Shown: positions 44,195 through 57,238 of the stretch, one piece after another
Layout of the letters: each line of letters starts with the position of its first letter
Numbering within the stretch: the first letter of the stretch is position 1
Source: Rhodocollybia butyracea
Lineage: Eukaryota; Basidiomycota; Agaricomycetes; Agaricales; Omphalotaceae
Length of the DNA: 64,000 bases
NCBI GenBank assembly: GCA_015501585.1
Contig: JADNRY010000087.1
Coordinates: 158,236 to 222,235, forward strand
Direction: 5' to 3'
Made by a program: the position numbers and the translations under genes
The notes under the pieces: model-generated
What the model was told of the DNA's origin: nothing
The model's database searches: none
Seen by the model: only the letters and a program-made list of their open reading frames with translations

Positions 44195-46087
44195 ATGCGT
44201 CTCTCGATCCCCTTTTTCATCGGCTTCACGCTCGTTTCTCTCTCTGATGCAACCACTCTCGAGAAGCGTCAAACAGCGAACCAGATCACTACCGTGAACC
44301 TCGCTGACAACACTGGCACTCCTGCGCATTTGGCTTCTGGATTCATATATGGTATACCTAATACCCTAGGTCAAAAAATTGCTCTCCATAGCAGATATAT
44401 GCTGACTGTCCATACGACTCATGCTGTAGGTCAAATACCAAATTCGTTTTACCAGAGTAAGCATGCTTCATTATCTTTGCTTGATTTAAAGTGACCGCTC
44501 TCTAGACATCGGCTTCAATTACGGACGAGCGAGTGGTGCTCAACTTGCTGAGCCGGCGCGGGGCTGGATCTTCGGCCTGACAGAATTCAAGGTCTACAGG
44601 CGGTTTATAAGATGCAAAACTTTTACTGACTTTTATTTTGGTTCAGAATCGCTTCGAATCTGCTGTCGCCAACTACGACACAGCACGCACATTCAATGCC
44701 AAGTTTGTTATACTGATGAATGACCTATGGGGAGCAGATGGAACACAGCCGGCAGGTTCTGTCTTCCCGGGAGACGATGGTGACTGGGATAATTATAATA
44801 GTTTCCTCGTCAATGTCATTGCTGGGATCAACTCTAATAACATGTTCACGGGCGTCGCTATCGACATCTGGAATGAGCCGGACGCTGGAACGGCATTCTG
44901 GAATGGAAGTAAGTTCGTGACTGAAATGGTTCGTTCTAGTTGGGACTGATGTTGTATCAGACCAGGAGCAATGGCTTACTATGTGGAATATGGGCTACGA
45001 AACTTTGAGGTGTGTCAATGTCCTCGTACTGATTTCCTTGCACCAAGCATATGCTGTGATAGAGCCGCGTTCGGAACCACCATCGAGTTGTTCGGACCAA
45101 CGCTTGCAGGCGCCCCTGAAACCACAAACACCTGGTAAGCTCGCGTGGTACTGAAAAGATTTGCGCCCACTGAACGAAATAGGTGGACAACGTTTCTAGC
45201 TCAGATTGCTAGTTCTAATACCATTCCTGATGCTTATGTATGGCACCTTGAAGGAAGCGTCCGTTGGTTTTCCATTGATTCACAATATATGCGGCTGATA
45301 TAATTGCATAGACTGCAGACCCAAATGACGACTTGCAAACCAACATACCGATCTTGGACTCTATGCTTAGCCAGCACGGCCTAGGAACGAAGCCCATTGT
45401 CATCGACGAGTACGGTGTTTTTGCAGAGCAGTGTCCCGGAGGATCTGCTTGGTGGATTTCACGTCTTGAAAGGTTTAATGTCCCTGGATTACGCGGAAAC
45501 TGGCTCAGTGGAACGGAGCTTCACGATTTCATGGCTAGTCTTTTGTGGAAACCAGATCCGACTGATGCCACCGCGACTGGATACTTTACAAACGGAGGTG
45601 AGTATTACTTGAAGTAGTACAAGAATCCAAAGTTTGACGAGGCCCTTTGCCATTGTTAGACTACCAGGTTTACCAATATTATAACTTGAATATGACTGGC
45701 CACAGAGTCGCCACGACGGGTTCCATTGATAGGCTAATGGACTCATACGCTACTGTTGGCACTGACAAGGTTCGCATCCTTGTCGGAGGACGCCAAGTTA
45801 CAGGTCACTTTTCTACCTGCTTTTATGAATACTGCTCGTTAAATGAGGTTTTTCCAGGTACATGGCAAGTGACTGTGGACTCACTTTCCACTGTTGGGCT
45901 ACCAACGTCTGGGACTCTGGACATAACTACATGGCAGTTCTCCTTTACTGGGAGCCACACCGGAGATGTTGGTTTACCGACCAACCTAGGAGTGGTTGCG
46001 CATACATACAGTGGTAATTCGGTTTCTTTTCCAATTTTCCAGACAGATACTACGACAACATGGGCTTTCGAGTTTAATGTAGCGTAG
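44195..46087 (+). CDS. secreted glycoside hydrolase, GH39-like (clan GH-A)
   Basis: Secreted carbohydrate-active enzyme. Start at 44195 gives a signal peptide (MRLSIPFFIGFTLVSLSDAT) followed by a Kex2-like LEKR site. Exons then encode IGFNYGRASGAQL, RGWIFGLTEFKNRFESAV and the acid/base motif IDIWNEPDAGTAFWNGS. Next are ELFGPTLAGAPETTNTWWTT and AYVWHLEGS. The proposed nucleophile motif is PIVIDEYGVF, followed by WWISRLERFNVPGLRGNWLS. A beta-sandwich-like C-terminus (RILVGGRQVTG ... TWAFEFNVA) ends at 46087. WNEP and DEY glutamates in this order fit clan GH-A, and the whole resembles basidiomycete proteins usually filed as GH39. Seven or more introns are needed; the fit is good but substrate and exact family are inferred. 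Confidence 0.75.
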
Positions 46088-46211
46088 TGCTAGCGGAACT
46101 AACTACAAGTGCAAAATACATGGCTTAAGTTAATTTATCATGCTACAGGAGAGATAATACATGCGAGTCCTGTATATATACAAAATATTAACCAGTGAAT
46201 TTGAAATTCAA

Positions 46212-46909
46212 TTACCTTCTGCCTTTATTCCGCCTCACCGAACCTTGGGCAGCACTCATCATACCGTTCCCATGGGTTGTACCAATAAAGGAGTCCATTC
46301 CTGCTCCAAATCCTCCCCTCGTTACCTCTGGATCGTTCCATGGGCCGTCGGTCATGACTGCGTGAGCGGAAGGATTGTATGTGGGTAATTTAGGGAAGGA
46401 GCGCGAAGGGCCCGCGAAAGGAGTTGAGGTGGCACTAGGGAACAGAGGAGTCGAAGAAGAGGGGCTCATCATACTCCGCATTATTGTATCGATATCGCGC
46501 GTATGTACAGGTGTTTCGAGTGCGGCTTTCGACCCTTGAAGCAATGTCTGTTCGAATATCTCGTTCTCGTGCAGCTGCTGAACTTCACGGCGAAGACTCC
46601 GGAGAATGGATTTGTAGACTTCTACATGGGTCAAACATTAGACGAAGAGGAATATTGAAGCATAAGAAATTACTTGCCTTTTTCCGCTTCAGAGCCAGGA
46701 ACGGGTCTGGTTATTAGTGGTTCCCTTGCAGCCTCTATTTCCCGCTGTGTCGGCTCTCCGAGTCCGATTTTACTCTCCCACTTTTGTTCAAACCGGAAGT
46801 TATCAAGCATTACTTCCGAGTCGGACAGAGAGGTTTGGTCCTCAGGGTGCCTGCTCCCAACAGAGCTGGTTGGCGATGGAGATCGTATTTCTGGTGGAGC
46901 ATATTCCAT
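46212..46909 (-). CDS. hypothetical coiled-coil protein
   Basis: Not recognised. Two exons join on the minus strand: MEYAPPEIRSPSPTSSVGSR to PVPGSEAEK, and VYKSILRSLRREVQQLHENE to the basic C-terminus SVRRNKGRR at 46212. The middle (about residues 80-115) looks like a coiled coil. The second half is Ser/Pro-rich with FAGPSRSFPKLPTYNPS. The order acidic N-terminus, coiled coil and basic tail suggests a small structural or adaptor protein, but no function can be given. Confidence 0.5.
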
Positions 46910-47732
46910 AGCGATGTGTTAAATTTCAGGCTGTGCGAGGCCTGAGCCGAGTCCGTAAGTTTTTTTGACTTCGGAAACAGATAAGAAGGGTTCGGAAGAG
47001 AACAAGGAGTATATGAGAAGATTCGATGGCCAAAAGTCAACGACCGGAGTTGGTAAACAGGAACTTTGGACTGCACCTGGTTTCAAACATGAAAGCAGTA
47101 CGCGTAAAGCAACACCAACAAAGACGCGCATTGATACACGTGACGCAAACTGCCTGGGTCGGAGACTGAAAGTTTGCATACTATGACTCATCGGAGTGTA
47201 TGTCAGGCCGGTTTTCCTTCCTTCCGTCTGTGCTATGGTATCAGAGGTTTGAATCCATTCTTACAGCTACGTGGAATGACAAAGGCCACCGGCGCTAGAA
47301 CGTCGTACTATCAGTCGAGATTGCGGTACATATGGCCTTAAACTTAGCACGTTGAATCATCCTGACTCATCTCTATTGAGTTTGTTCCGGATCATCAGAA
47401 TACGCGAACATAGGTCCAAATAACGCGCTTTGTTGAACGAACGAAATGGACCACAAAAACCGTGCCTTGCCGTGTAACAAACGTGTATTGTCGCGTAAAA
47501 GGTGAAAAAACACTGCTATAGAAATTTCAGCGTTTTTATGTGCTCTGAATTGCTTTCAATGGCCGTTTTGGAGAGTAATGACCTTGTTGAAATGCAAAAG
47601 ATGTCGTTTACACGTGCCACGCAGCACGGTCATTTATAAATCTCGCGCTAGCTTTTTCATTCTTCACTTGCCACCACCACCACTACGCTTTCCTAGTCTT
47701 CTTTTATTCTTTTTCTTCGAATCACCCTTATT
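46910..47732. promoter_or_regulatory. RNR1 upstream region
   Basis: About 820 bp between divergent genes. A TATA-like TTTATAAATC lies at about 47633, 100 bp before the RNR1 ATG. An ACACGTGCC E-box-like site lies near 47611. CT-rich leader sequence precedes the ATG. No gene was recognised. Confidence 0.45.
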
Positions 47733-50700
47733 ATGAGCATGGCCTACGTTTTTAAACGCGGTCAGTCTTCTAGTTACTTGTTCAACAACAGTTCACTGAC
47801 AGTTTTTATTAGATGGGTAAAACTGACTTTGCTTGTAACGCGACTTGATGTTGAACAATTTTCTTTTCAGGCGCAAGGAACGTATTCAGTTTGACAAGGT
47901 GCGTGTCTCAACATTGTTCAAGACGCGTTTTTTCCTCATTTTGATGTCAAGATTACTTCGCGCATAGACAAGCTTTGCTATGGGCTCGACATGAACTACG
48001 TGAATCCCATAGAGTATGTTCTACCACCTATTGCTATACGAATCCTCTCAATCTTGTTTAGGGTTACACAGAAAGTTGTCCAGGGTGTTTATCAGGGTGT
48101 GACTACTGTCGAGTTAGATGTCAGTTCAGTATGCTCTCAGTCTAAACCGCGTTTAATTTTTTTTCGCCTTCTAGAATCTCGCGGCTGAGACCGCAGCTTA
48201 CCTCACAACAAAACATCCCGACTATGCTATCCTCGCAGCACGTATTGCCGTTTCGAATCTTCACAAGGAGACCAAGAAGAACTTCTCCTCAGTCATTACC
48301 GACCTCTATGAATACATCAATCCCAAAACTGGCAAGCCAGCGCCGATGGTCTCTGAGGAGACATACAAGACTGTCATGGCTCATAAGGAAACCCTCGATT
48401 CTGCCATCATCTACAACCGTGATTTCAGCTACAATTTGTACGCTACTCTTTTCTCTTCACTTTTACTCGCTAATGCCTCTCAAATAGCTTCGGATTTAAG
48501 ACCCTCGAACGGTCATATCTCATTCGTCTTAATGGACGTATCGCCGAGCGTCCTCAGCACATGATTATGCGAGTAGCTGTTGGCATTCATGGTGATGATA
48601 TCGAGCACGTCCTTGAAACCTACAACCTTATGTCCGAGCGTTACTTCACCCATGCTACTCCTACCCTCTTCAATGCTGGTACACCCTCTCCACAAATGTC
48701 CTCATGCTTCCTCGTTTGCATGAAGGATGACTCTATCGAAGGGATCTATGATACGCTGAAAAACTGTGCGCTGATTAGCAAATCCGCTGGTGGTATTGGT
48801 ATCAGCATCCACAACATTCGTGCTACTGGGTATGTTATTGTTGTAGTGGTCCTTCCTTTTCCAAGCTAACCTTTCCTCAGGTCGTACATCGCTGGCACTA
48901 ACGGTTACTCGAATGGAATCGTCCCGATGCTTCGTGCCTATAATGCTACTGCCCGTTACGTCGATCAAGGTGGTAACAAGCGCCCCGGCGCGTTCGCCAT
49001 CTACCTCGAACCTTGGCATGCCGATATCTTTGCCATGATCGACCTACGGAAAAACCATGGCAAGGAGGAAGTGCGTGCTAGAGATCTCTTTTATGCTCTT
49101 TGGATTCCCGATCTATTGTGAGTGTCAATGTCCGTCATTGATCTATCTTGGTCTGACCGCTCAATTCAGCATGAAACGTGTTGAAGCAAATGGCAACTGG
49201 TCTCTTTTTCTGCCCTAGCGAAGCGCCTGGTCTTCATGAGGTCTATGGAGACGACTTCGAAGCTTTATATGAACGTTACGAGCGAGAAGGTCGAGCACGA
49301 GAGAGTATCTCAGCTCAGAAGCTATGGTATCACATTCTCGAAGCTCAGATCGAGACTGGCAACCCCTTCATGCTCTACAAGGATGCTTGCAACGGTATGT
49401 CTTTGTCTTCTTGCTTGAGATTGGTCTTAAACTTTTATTTCAGCCAAATCTAACCAGAAGAACCTGGGCGTTATTAAGTCATCCAACCTCTGCACAGAGA
49501 TTGTTGAGTATTCCTCACCTGATGAGACCGCTGTCTGCAATCTTGCTTCTCTCGCTCTGCCAACCTACATTGTCAAGGATGCGTCGGGTAAACCCACTTA
49601 CGACTTCCAAAAACTGCACGATGTAGCGAAGACGGTTGCGTTCAACCTGAACCGTGTCATTGACCGCAACTTTTACCCCATCCCCGAAGCTCGTCGTTCA
49701 AACATGCGCAGCCGTCCTATCGGTATCGGTGTCCAGGGTCTTGCTGATGCGTTCATGGCACTGAAGATGCCCTTCGACTCTCCCGAGGCTCGTGAGCTTA
49801 ACCTCAAAATATTCGAGACGATTTACCATGGTGCCGCCGAAGCGAGTTGCGAAATGGCTAAGATTGAAGGTCCTTACGAGGCTTGGATGGGTAGCCCTGC
49901 TCAGCAAGGTCAATTACAATTTGACCTATGGGGTGTTACGCCTACGGATCTCTGGGATTGGAAGACGTTGAAGGATAATATCGCCAAGTATGGCATGCGG
50001 AACTCACTCCTTACTGCGCCGATGCCTACCGCCTCTACCAGTCAGATGCTTGGCTTCAATGAGTGTTTCGAACCTTACACGAGGCACGTTTTTGTTGTTG
50101 CCTCCCCCGCTTGTTAACTTATTTTTCCCTCTCTCTCCAGTAACATTTATACTCGTCGTGTTCTCGCCGGGGAGTTCCAGGTTGTCTGCCCCTGGCTACT
50201 TAGGGATTTGGTCGACCTTGGACTTTGGGATGATGACATGAAGAACATGCTCATCGCTCATCATGGTTCGGTTCAGAACATCCCAGGAATTCCCGACAAC
50301 ATCAAGGCTATCTATAAGACAGTCTGGGAGATTTCTCAGAAGAAGGTCCTTGATCTCGCCGCCGACCGTGGTGCATACATCTGCCAGAGCCAGAGCTTGA
50401 ACATCCATCTTGCATCACCAACGATGGCCCAGCTCACGAGCATGCACTTTTACGGGTGGAAGAAAGGTTTGAAGACGGGCATGTACTACTTAAGAACGAA
50501 GCCTGCTGCCCAAGCAATTCAATTCACGGTCGATGCTTCTGTGCTGAAGGACGCGAAGATGCACCAAGCCAAGGCTGCGGACAAGAAGGCGGCTGGCTTA
50601 GTGAGCTCTAAAGCTGCTGCCGCCGCTCTCTTTGCTTCGTCATCGGGCTCCTCTACTCCCATCTCTTCTGATCCGTCCTCATCGCCGTCCTTCTCTCCCG

Positions 50701-50888
50701 TTACTCCTCCCTCTGACATTAGTCCATCTTTGGAGACACTTTCACTTGATGATAAACAGAAAAAGGCTGCTGAGGCCAATCCAGAATTTGCTGCTGCTCT
50801 TCTGCGACAGAAGGAGCGTGAATATGAAGAGGCGAAGCTGATGTGCTCGATCGAGAACAAGGAGGCCTGTTTGATGTGCTCTGGCTAG
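47733..50888 (+). CDS. RNR1: ribonucleoside-diphosphate reductase large subunit (R1)
   Basis: Makes deoxyribonucleotides for DNA synthesis and repair; cytosolic alpha subunit of class Ia RNR. The N-terminal ATP-cone starts [20 protein letters not shown], assembled from exon 1 (47733-47760), a 4-nt exon ATGG (47813-47816) and the exon from 47871. Then come [112 protein letters not shown] and [18 protein letters not shown]. The C-terminus has the redox tail CLMCSG. Before the tail there is a Ser/Pro-rich spacer not essential to the fold. The frame is intact. The neighbour downstream is PMS1, on the same strand, 294 bp away. Confidence 0.96.
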
Positions 50889-51182
50889 AATGTTACTAGA
50901 CTTCCGCTATGTGTTGTTATCTTTATGTTTGTTTTACTATCTGTCTCTGTTCTATATCGCTGTAATCTTGTAGACTGTATGTACAAATGATTGACTGTAT
51001 TTGAATATAATACGTTCTTCCTATCGTGCTGTGACTGGTTGTTATATTATTCACGGGATGTGACTGAGCGCTGCACGATCTTTTCTTCTTTCTTCACTCC
51101 ATTAAGTTCAACTTTAGTTCAATCTGCTTGCTTCGCTTTACCTCCATTTACCTCCATTTCTTATGAATATGCTCTAAATAAC

Positions 51183-54100
51183 ATGTCTATATCGCAAACT
51201 TCTACTGGCGGTATAAAAGCCATCGACAGCAGTTCTGTTCATCGCATTACTTCTGGCCAAGTAGTGGTAGATCTCCAGACCGCTGTGAAGGAACTTGTAG
51301 AAAACAGCCTGGATGCTGGAGCAACCAGTATTGGTATGTCGCTTTTGTACATCTCTTCAAGCAGCCTGCCCATAATCATAACAGAAATCCGATTCAAGAA
51401 CTTTGGTCTGAAGAGCATCGAGGTTGTTGATAATGGAAGCGGAATTTCAGAGGCAGATTTTGACAGTATTGGTACTCGAGGGTCCTCGTGTTGCTCTTTT
51501 TCCAACTGAGTCTTCCTAACTAGGTCGAAAGCACCACACCTCCAAGTTATCTGCCTTTCATGATCTGACGACACTCACATCTTTCGGATTTCGAGGCGAG
51601 GCATTATCTTCTTTGTGCGCTCTATGTGAAACAGTAACTGTGACCACCGCGACCGTGGATAAGGCTCCAATGGGTGCCGTGCTTGAGTTGGACAAACGAG
51701 GCGAGCCCAAATCCAGAGGAAAAGGAGTCAGACAGGTGAATTCTTTCTCCAAGCATCATGAAACATTGTACACCAACTTTCGAAACTTAGCGCGGAACAA
51801 CTGTCCTGCTGGTTTCTCCATTTGCGCCTCTGCCGGTTCGGCGTAAAGAGCTGGAAAGGAATATCAAGCGCGAGTTCGGAAAGGCGTTGACTCTGTTGAA
51901 TGCTTATGCATTGGGACCTTGCTGTGGGCTCGGTGTTGATTTGACACGCAAAGCTGTTCGATTATCGGTCACTAATCAACCAGAAAAAGGGTATGTCTTT
52001 CGCTGTTTCCAACGTATCGTTATAACTTGCCATGTAGGGCCAAGACAACTCATATATCCCTTCCACTTTCCACCTCTAATGGGTCTACTCCTTCGCTTCG
52101 TACGGTACGTGCAGGTACAACGGCGTTATGGGGTTCCAAAGCCTTAGACGGAGTCATTGACTTGGAGTTGGAATTCGATGTCCCAAAGTATGTTTGGTTT
52201 CTGTATCTCGCGTTCTTGTTTAAATTTCTGATAGGATAAAGGCCAAGGTAAAAGGCCGAAAATCAAAGGCGAACGATGAAGACGAGGTCGAAGAAACATT
52301 CAAAATTTCCGTCCAGGGTCTCATCTCATCTCCAACTCCAACGCCTGGTTCTGGATCAACACCTCGTCCAGGAACTGCTGGGCGAACTGCAACTGATCGA
52401 CAATTCTTCTACGTCAACGGCCGTCCATGTACGATGAACAAAGTAAAAGCTGCTATTGGCTATTGTTCTCCTGAAGACTAAAGTTTCATTTCAGATTCAG
52501 AAAGCTATTAATGAAACGTATCGCTCTTTCCTGCCATCCAATTCCACATCGGGTCAATTTCCTTTTATCATTATCGATTTTTCTATACCGGGGGATGCGG
52601 TCGACGTGAACGTCACACCAGATAAGAGAACTATACTTGTTCATGCGGAAGCTGAGCTATGCACCCGTATGAAGGTAGGACAACAAATATTTGAGAGAGA
52701 GAAACCTAAACTTCATTCCAGGATGCCCTTGAGAAACTGTTCGCCCTTTCAAGATCTACCTATGGAGTCAACGACATGCGGCTCTTACCAAAGAGCGCAT
52801 CTCTGGATTCTAGGCCGTCCAATCAAGGGTCACAGGCTATGACAAGAAGCGCTAGTGTAGGCGTCTCGTTGGGAAGAGGAACACAGGAAAACGACGTAGA
52901 CGAACTTGCGGATGATAGTGGAAAGGAGCAAGAAGTGATGGGACCGCCAAGATCGATATCAAAGAGACTCTCACTACCTGCTCACGTTACATCGATGTCT
53001 GCTGAGCAGACAGTCCACAGACCAATACCGACTGCCAGTCTTAGTGACTCTATGGATGCTGACGAGAACGGATCGATGGTTATTGATGGTCCCATATCTC
53101 ATCAACCCATTAGTGATCGCTCTTCACCTGAGCCGCCCGCCCTACCCCCAGTCAAAAAACCTCACGCTCCCCTTGTCCCACCGATTGTGCTGGACACCAG
53201 CAGCGCTTCCTGGCAGGGACCTAAAAATTCGTTCGGTCGTCCGGTTGACTTAAATTTCGCAACAATGGACTCGGGCCCAGTGAGTGGAAATGCAGTAACG
53301 CCAGCTGGTGCTTCAAAGGACGGTGAAGACGAGCAGGACATGGAACCACCTCGGAAGAAACGAAAGTCGGCGTTGACCACATCAGATGATGACAGAGCTG
53401 TTGACTCCGATGAGGAACGCGAGAGGCCCCAGAACAGAAAAGGCCAGAACAACATCCTACAAAGTAGTGCGGTCCGCGATAATCTGTCAAGTGGGGGCAC
53501 CAGAATACGAACGGTTTCCAATCCCCAACAGGCTAAACTTACAGATCTGTTCAAAAGTAAAACCACCAGAAAGGAATTGCGATCTCAACTCGCCGGGTTT
53601 GCTAGGAGTGGGAGCAAAGTGATGCATAAATCTTCAGATACAGAAGAAGAAGAGTTAGAAGATGACCAGAACGATGGTAGAATACTGGTGGACGGGAAAC
53701 GGGCTCAGAGTCCCAGTGCTCCTACAGCCACACAGAAACCCGCTCAATCGCTGTTCCTGCCTGAAGAAGAAGAGGACAACTCTATGGTTGTTGATACCAG
53801 CGATGACCTTCTTGATGCTCCTTCCTCTGGAAATACTCTCGATAACTCAGCTTCGTCTACAATCTCGTTATCAACTCATCTCACCACTCCCCCCGGGTCG
53901 AGCTCTGTTTTAAACAGCAATCCTGACAAAGCTTCAGAGCTACTCGACCTTACTCTAGACGATGACGACGATAGTCCCATTCTACTTCTTTCTTCTGATA
54001 AGACCGATCAACCTGAAGCTCAGGATGGCACTCTCCATCGCCCAGAAGTTATTCGCACACAAGCTTCACAATCCTCCGACGGGGATGTACACCTAAGGTT

Positions 54101-55171
54101 CGATTTGTCGGGGATATCCCAGCGTTGGTCGAAACTTCACTCTCTGTTGCAGGACGCACAAGCCGATTGCGCGAGCCATAACCAACAAAGAAAGGTTTCG
54201 GAGTCAAGATTAACCACAGAGGCAGGGATATCCACTGCAGATGCAAAAGCCTCTGAAGTCGCTCTTTCTCGAGTCATCAGCAAAGAGGACTTCGGAGAAA
54301 TGGAAGTTCTCGGTCAGTTCAACCTCGGTTTCATCATTGTTCGACGGCGGAAGAGGGGCGGCGCCCCAGAGGAGGATACTACTGAAGCTCCTCAGGATCT
54401 GGATGATCTTTTTATCGTAGATTCAACATGCGGCGGATGAAAAATACAATTTTGAGACCTTGCAGCAAACCACAAGCATCAAAAGTCAGAAACTTTTCAA
54501 GTACGTCCCTGGCCTTGTCCTTTGAAAATACGATCCTAACAACAGCTGTAGGCCCAGAACTCTAGAACTTACTGCTTCCGACGAACTCATCGCTTTAGAA
54601 AATATGGATATTCTAAGATTGAACGGGTTCGAGCTGGGAATTATTGGGGGTTCACATGAAGACGATGATGATGTTGAAATGTTGGAAACCGACGAAAGCC
54701 AACAAAACAGGGCGAATCGAAAACTCAACCTGGTTGCCCAACCTGTCAGCAAAAGTACAGTGTTCGATATGCGCGGTCAGTGTGGAAGGAATAGCCACCT
54801 AAAAACTGCTGACCTTTGTTTTTCTAGACCTGGAGGAGCTCATTCAGATGATGCATGACCACCCGACTGGACAAATGGTGAGATGTTCAAAGGCCCGGGC
54901 GATGTTTGCTTCTCGTGCTTGTCGCAAAAGTGTAATGATAGGGATGCCTCTGACTAAAGGTCAGATGAGTACAGTAAGTTGCAATCCGACGTTGAAGGAG
55001 AGTGAATAATTTGCTATTACTCAGGTCGTCGCACACATGGGCACCATGGACCAACCTTGGAATTGCCCTCATGGAAGGCCTACGATGCGACACCTCTTTG
55101 ATATGGCGAATATTCAACCTTCAAGGAACAACAAAGCTCGGAGAGACGTGAACTGGGCAGAGTTCACATAG
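51183..55171 (+). CDS. PMS1: DNA mismatch repair protein PMS1 (MutL-alpha subunit, PMS2 orthologue)
   Basis: Nuclear MutL homologue, partner of MLH1, with latent endonuclease activity. The GHKL ATPase starts [15 protein letters not shown], with [24 protein letters not shown] [30 protein letters not shown] and [22 protein letters not shown] follows. A long acidic, Ser-rich linker leads to the C-terminal domain: [30 protein letters not shown] (metal-binding endonuclease motif), [34 protein letters not shown]. Frame break: at 54421-54423 one extra T (GATTCAAC) separates FIVD from QHAADE, and without it the motif is perfect. The start at 51183 matches the family N-terminus. Confidence 0.93.
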
Positions 55172-55414
55172 GTGGATCCCAGGTGGATAGCGTGTTTCAA
55201 TATATTCCGCTCTCATTCAAACAATGAATTTAATCTATCATTTGTTTGCCGATCGGTCAAAGCTAGTTATATCAACGGAATCAATTAGGCACTTGAAAGA
55301 AGTCCGTTATCCTATACTGGATCGGCAAACGAAACGACTGCGTAGGACCAGTTCAACTGTGCAAGCAATACTGTCGTTGTTTGTTATTGACAAGCCAATA
55401 AGTCCAAGTTCCAA

Positions 55415-56799
55415 TCACCCATTAGATCTATAGATCGCCCGTCCAAACTCACCCATATCCTCAAATGGGTCAGGATTGCGGTCGTCTCTTCCAAAACTTT
55501 CCAAACGAATCATTATGAGGCACCATAGAACCACGATTCCTGGCAGATGGCGGGCTGCTGGAGTGCCGTTGTGAGGCATTATCGAGTTCGACTAGGCCTA
55601 AACTATAATTCTGCAAGCCCGGTGACCTAGCGATGATATCGGAGGCAATATCGTTGCCGTACCGATCTGAAATTTCGCTGCAAAAGTGGGTAAGTGTAAC
55701 AAAAAACGGAATTATGAACGAGGGCACACTTTTTATACTTATCCACGATTACCTTCATGGCGCTCGGGTTAAGCTGGTACCTTTTTGGGATCATTCCCTT
55801 GCCAAATCGGTATGTGACGTGGTTGGAACACAAGAGGCCAGCTACCAGGACAGTTATCTGCAAGGGTACCAGACCGAATGCGATGGTGTACCACCTTTCC
55901 AACGTGCGCTTTTGCCAGTCCAGGTAGGCGAGCTTACAGCCCGGAAGGACCGAACGAGCGTAACAGGTTTGCGAGATGGTAGCTTCGACAAACGGTGAAA
56001 ACCAACCACAAACAGGATAAGCGATTTTGTATTCGTAAACGGCCTGCAACTCCAAGAGCTCTGGACCATTCGGAGTTAAGTTTGCCTTCGAGATCAAATG
56101 TACGCCTTTTGTAGGTTATATAGCCTGGGATGACCAAGAAGGCAAAGGTGATCCAGAGAAAGAACGTGTATACCGCCAGGAAACCGCGATTATTTAGTAG
56201 AATACCGGACCAGCCGATGATAGAGGTGAAGAGACCAAATGAGGCAGCGAGAGTGCTGAATATGAGCTCTGTGCGATTGCCGACGCGGATAATATCGGCG
56301 TGATGGAAGACATCGAACCAGGTTAACAGACAGAATATCAATGTCGTCAGAGTATAGATGGAGAAAAACGCATTGGAAAGGAAGAGAAGCGATTTAAAGA
56401 TATTCCAGCGGAGTTTTTTCTCTGTCCTCTCCTGCCCTGTGGAGCTTTTTCCACTGAACCACAGAGGTCTATTCATGCCGTCATAGTCCTCGTCGTTTCC
56501 GGAGGGGATTCTGGCCTGTCCGCTTTTAAACGCGTCTGCTCCACCTCCTCGAGGTATACCTGCGGCAGCGACCCCCCTCATAATGTCATTCTTTCTCCTT
56601 CGCCTTGGACCCGAGGGCCTACGGATGGCAGAGAACTTTGAGGTATGTAGTTGACAGCGAGCGAAGGATTCGTCATGGCGCTACTAGCTGGTGAGATAGA
56701 GTCTTGCGATTGGGCAAACAGCGCAGTCGGAGGACATAATTCGACATCAGAGAAAGTGTTGTCGGCGAGCATAAGTGGATTAGAAGATTTATGAGACAT
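55415..56799 (-). CDS. tetraspanin (Tsp2 type)
   Basis: Basidiomycete tetraspanin of the Tsp2 class: four membrane segments and a large extracellular loop. Start at 56799 (MSHKSSNPLMLADNTFSDVE). A long cytoplasmic N-terminus ends DEDYDGMNRPLWFS. TM1 is about FLSNAFFSIYTLTTLIFCLL, TM2 begins LIFSTLAASFGLFTSIIGW and TM3 begins FLAVYTFFLWITFAFLVIP. A Cys-containing loop (YPVCGWFSP ... CYARSVLPGCK) precedes TM4 (WYTIAFGLVPLQITVLVAG). The cytoplasmic tail (YQLNPSAMKVIVDK ... DIASDIIARS) ends at 55415. Two frame breaks at homopolymers are inferred from conserved flanks: near 56635 (AAAG where AAAAG fits, joining NYIPQ to KFS) and near 55490 (TTTT where TTT fits, giving FGRDDRNPDPFEDMGEFG). Role in appressoria or hyphal tips is known for related tetraspanins; not shown here. 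Confidence 0.75.
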
Positions 56800-57238
56800 C
56801 CGTACTAGTCGACGCGTATTGAGCAAAATCAAGATGAAGATGGAAAAAGCTTTTACATGTCCATTTAGCAGAGCTGGACGACAGCGTTCAAAGCGAAATT
56901 AGTACAAGCCAAACAGTCATTGCTTATAAAATCAAAGCAAGCTTTCAGGTAAAATCTTTTTTGCTCTTTCTCAGACGATGAAAAAATGGCGAACTTAGAG
57001 ACGCAGGCAAAGGTACTACATATATAGTAATCCTAAACTGCATCAAATCTTTGGGATTTCCAGTATAGGGAGGACTCAGATCCGGAGCTTCAGAGCCATA
57101 ATCGAGTCTCGAAGACGGACAAGTCTACTAGTCGCCGTTCGTATCTAAGCTATCTGTAATCTGGCATATCTCTAGTATACTGGCGCCAGCGTGGCGCCGT
57201 TTCTTGAGCGCTAATGTGTCACATTACTTGATGGGTCA
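56800..57238. promoter_or_regulatory. divergent region tetraspanin / REV1
   Basis: About 440 bp between divergent genes. GGCGCCAGCGTGGCGCC, an imperfect palindrome, occurs at 57182-57198, roughly 50 bp before the proposed REV1 start. No gene was recognised. Confidence 0.4.

Noticed and set aside
57182..57198. Palindrome GGCGCCAGCGTGGCGCC as an operator
   Set aside because: Imperfect and single; no known factor could be named.
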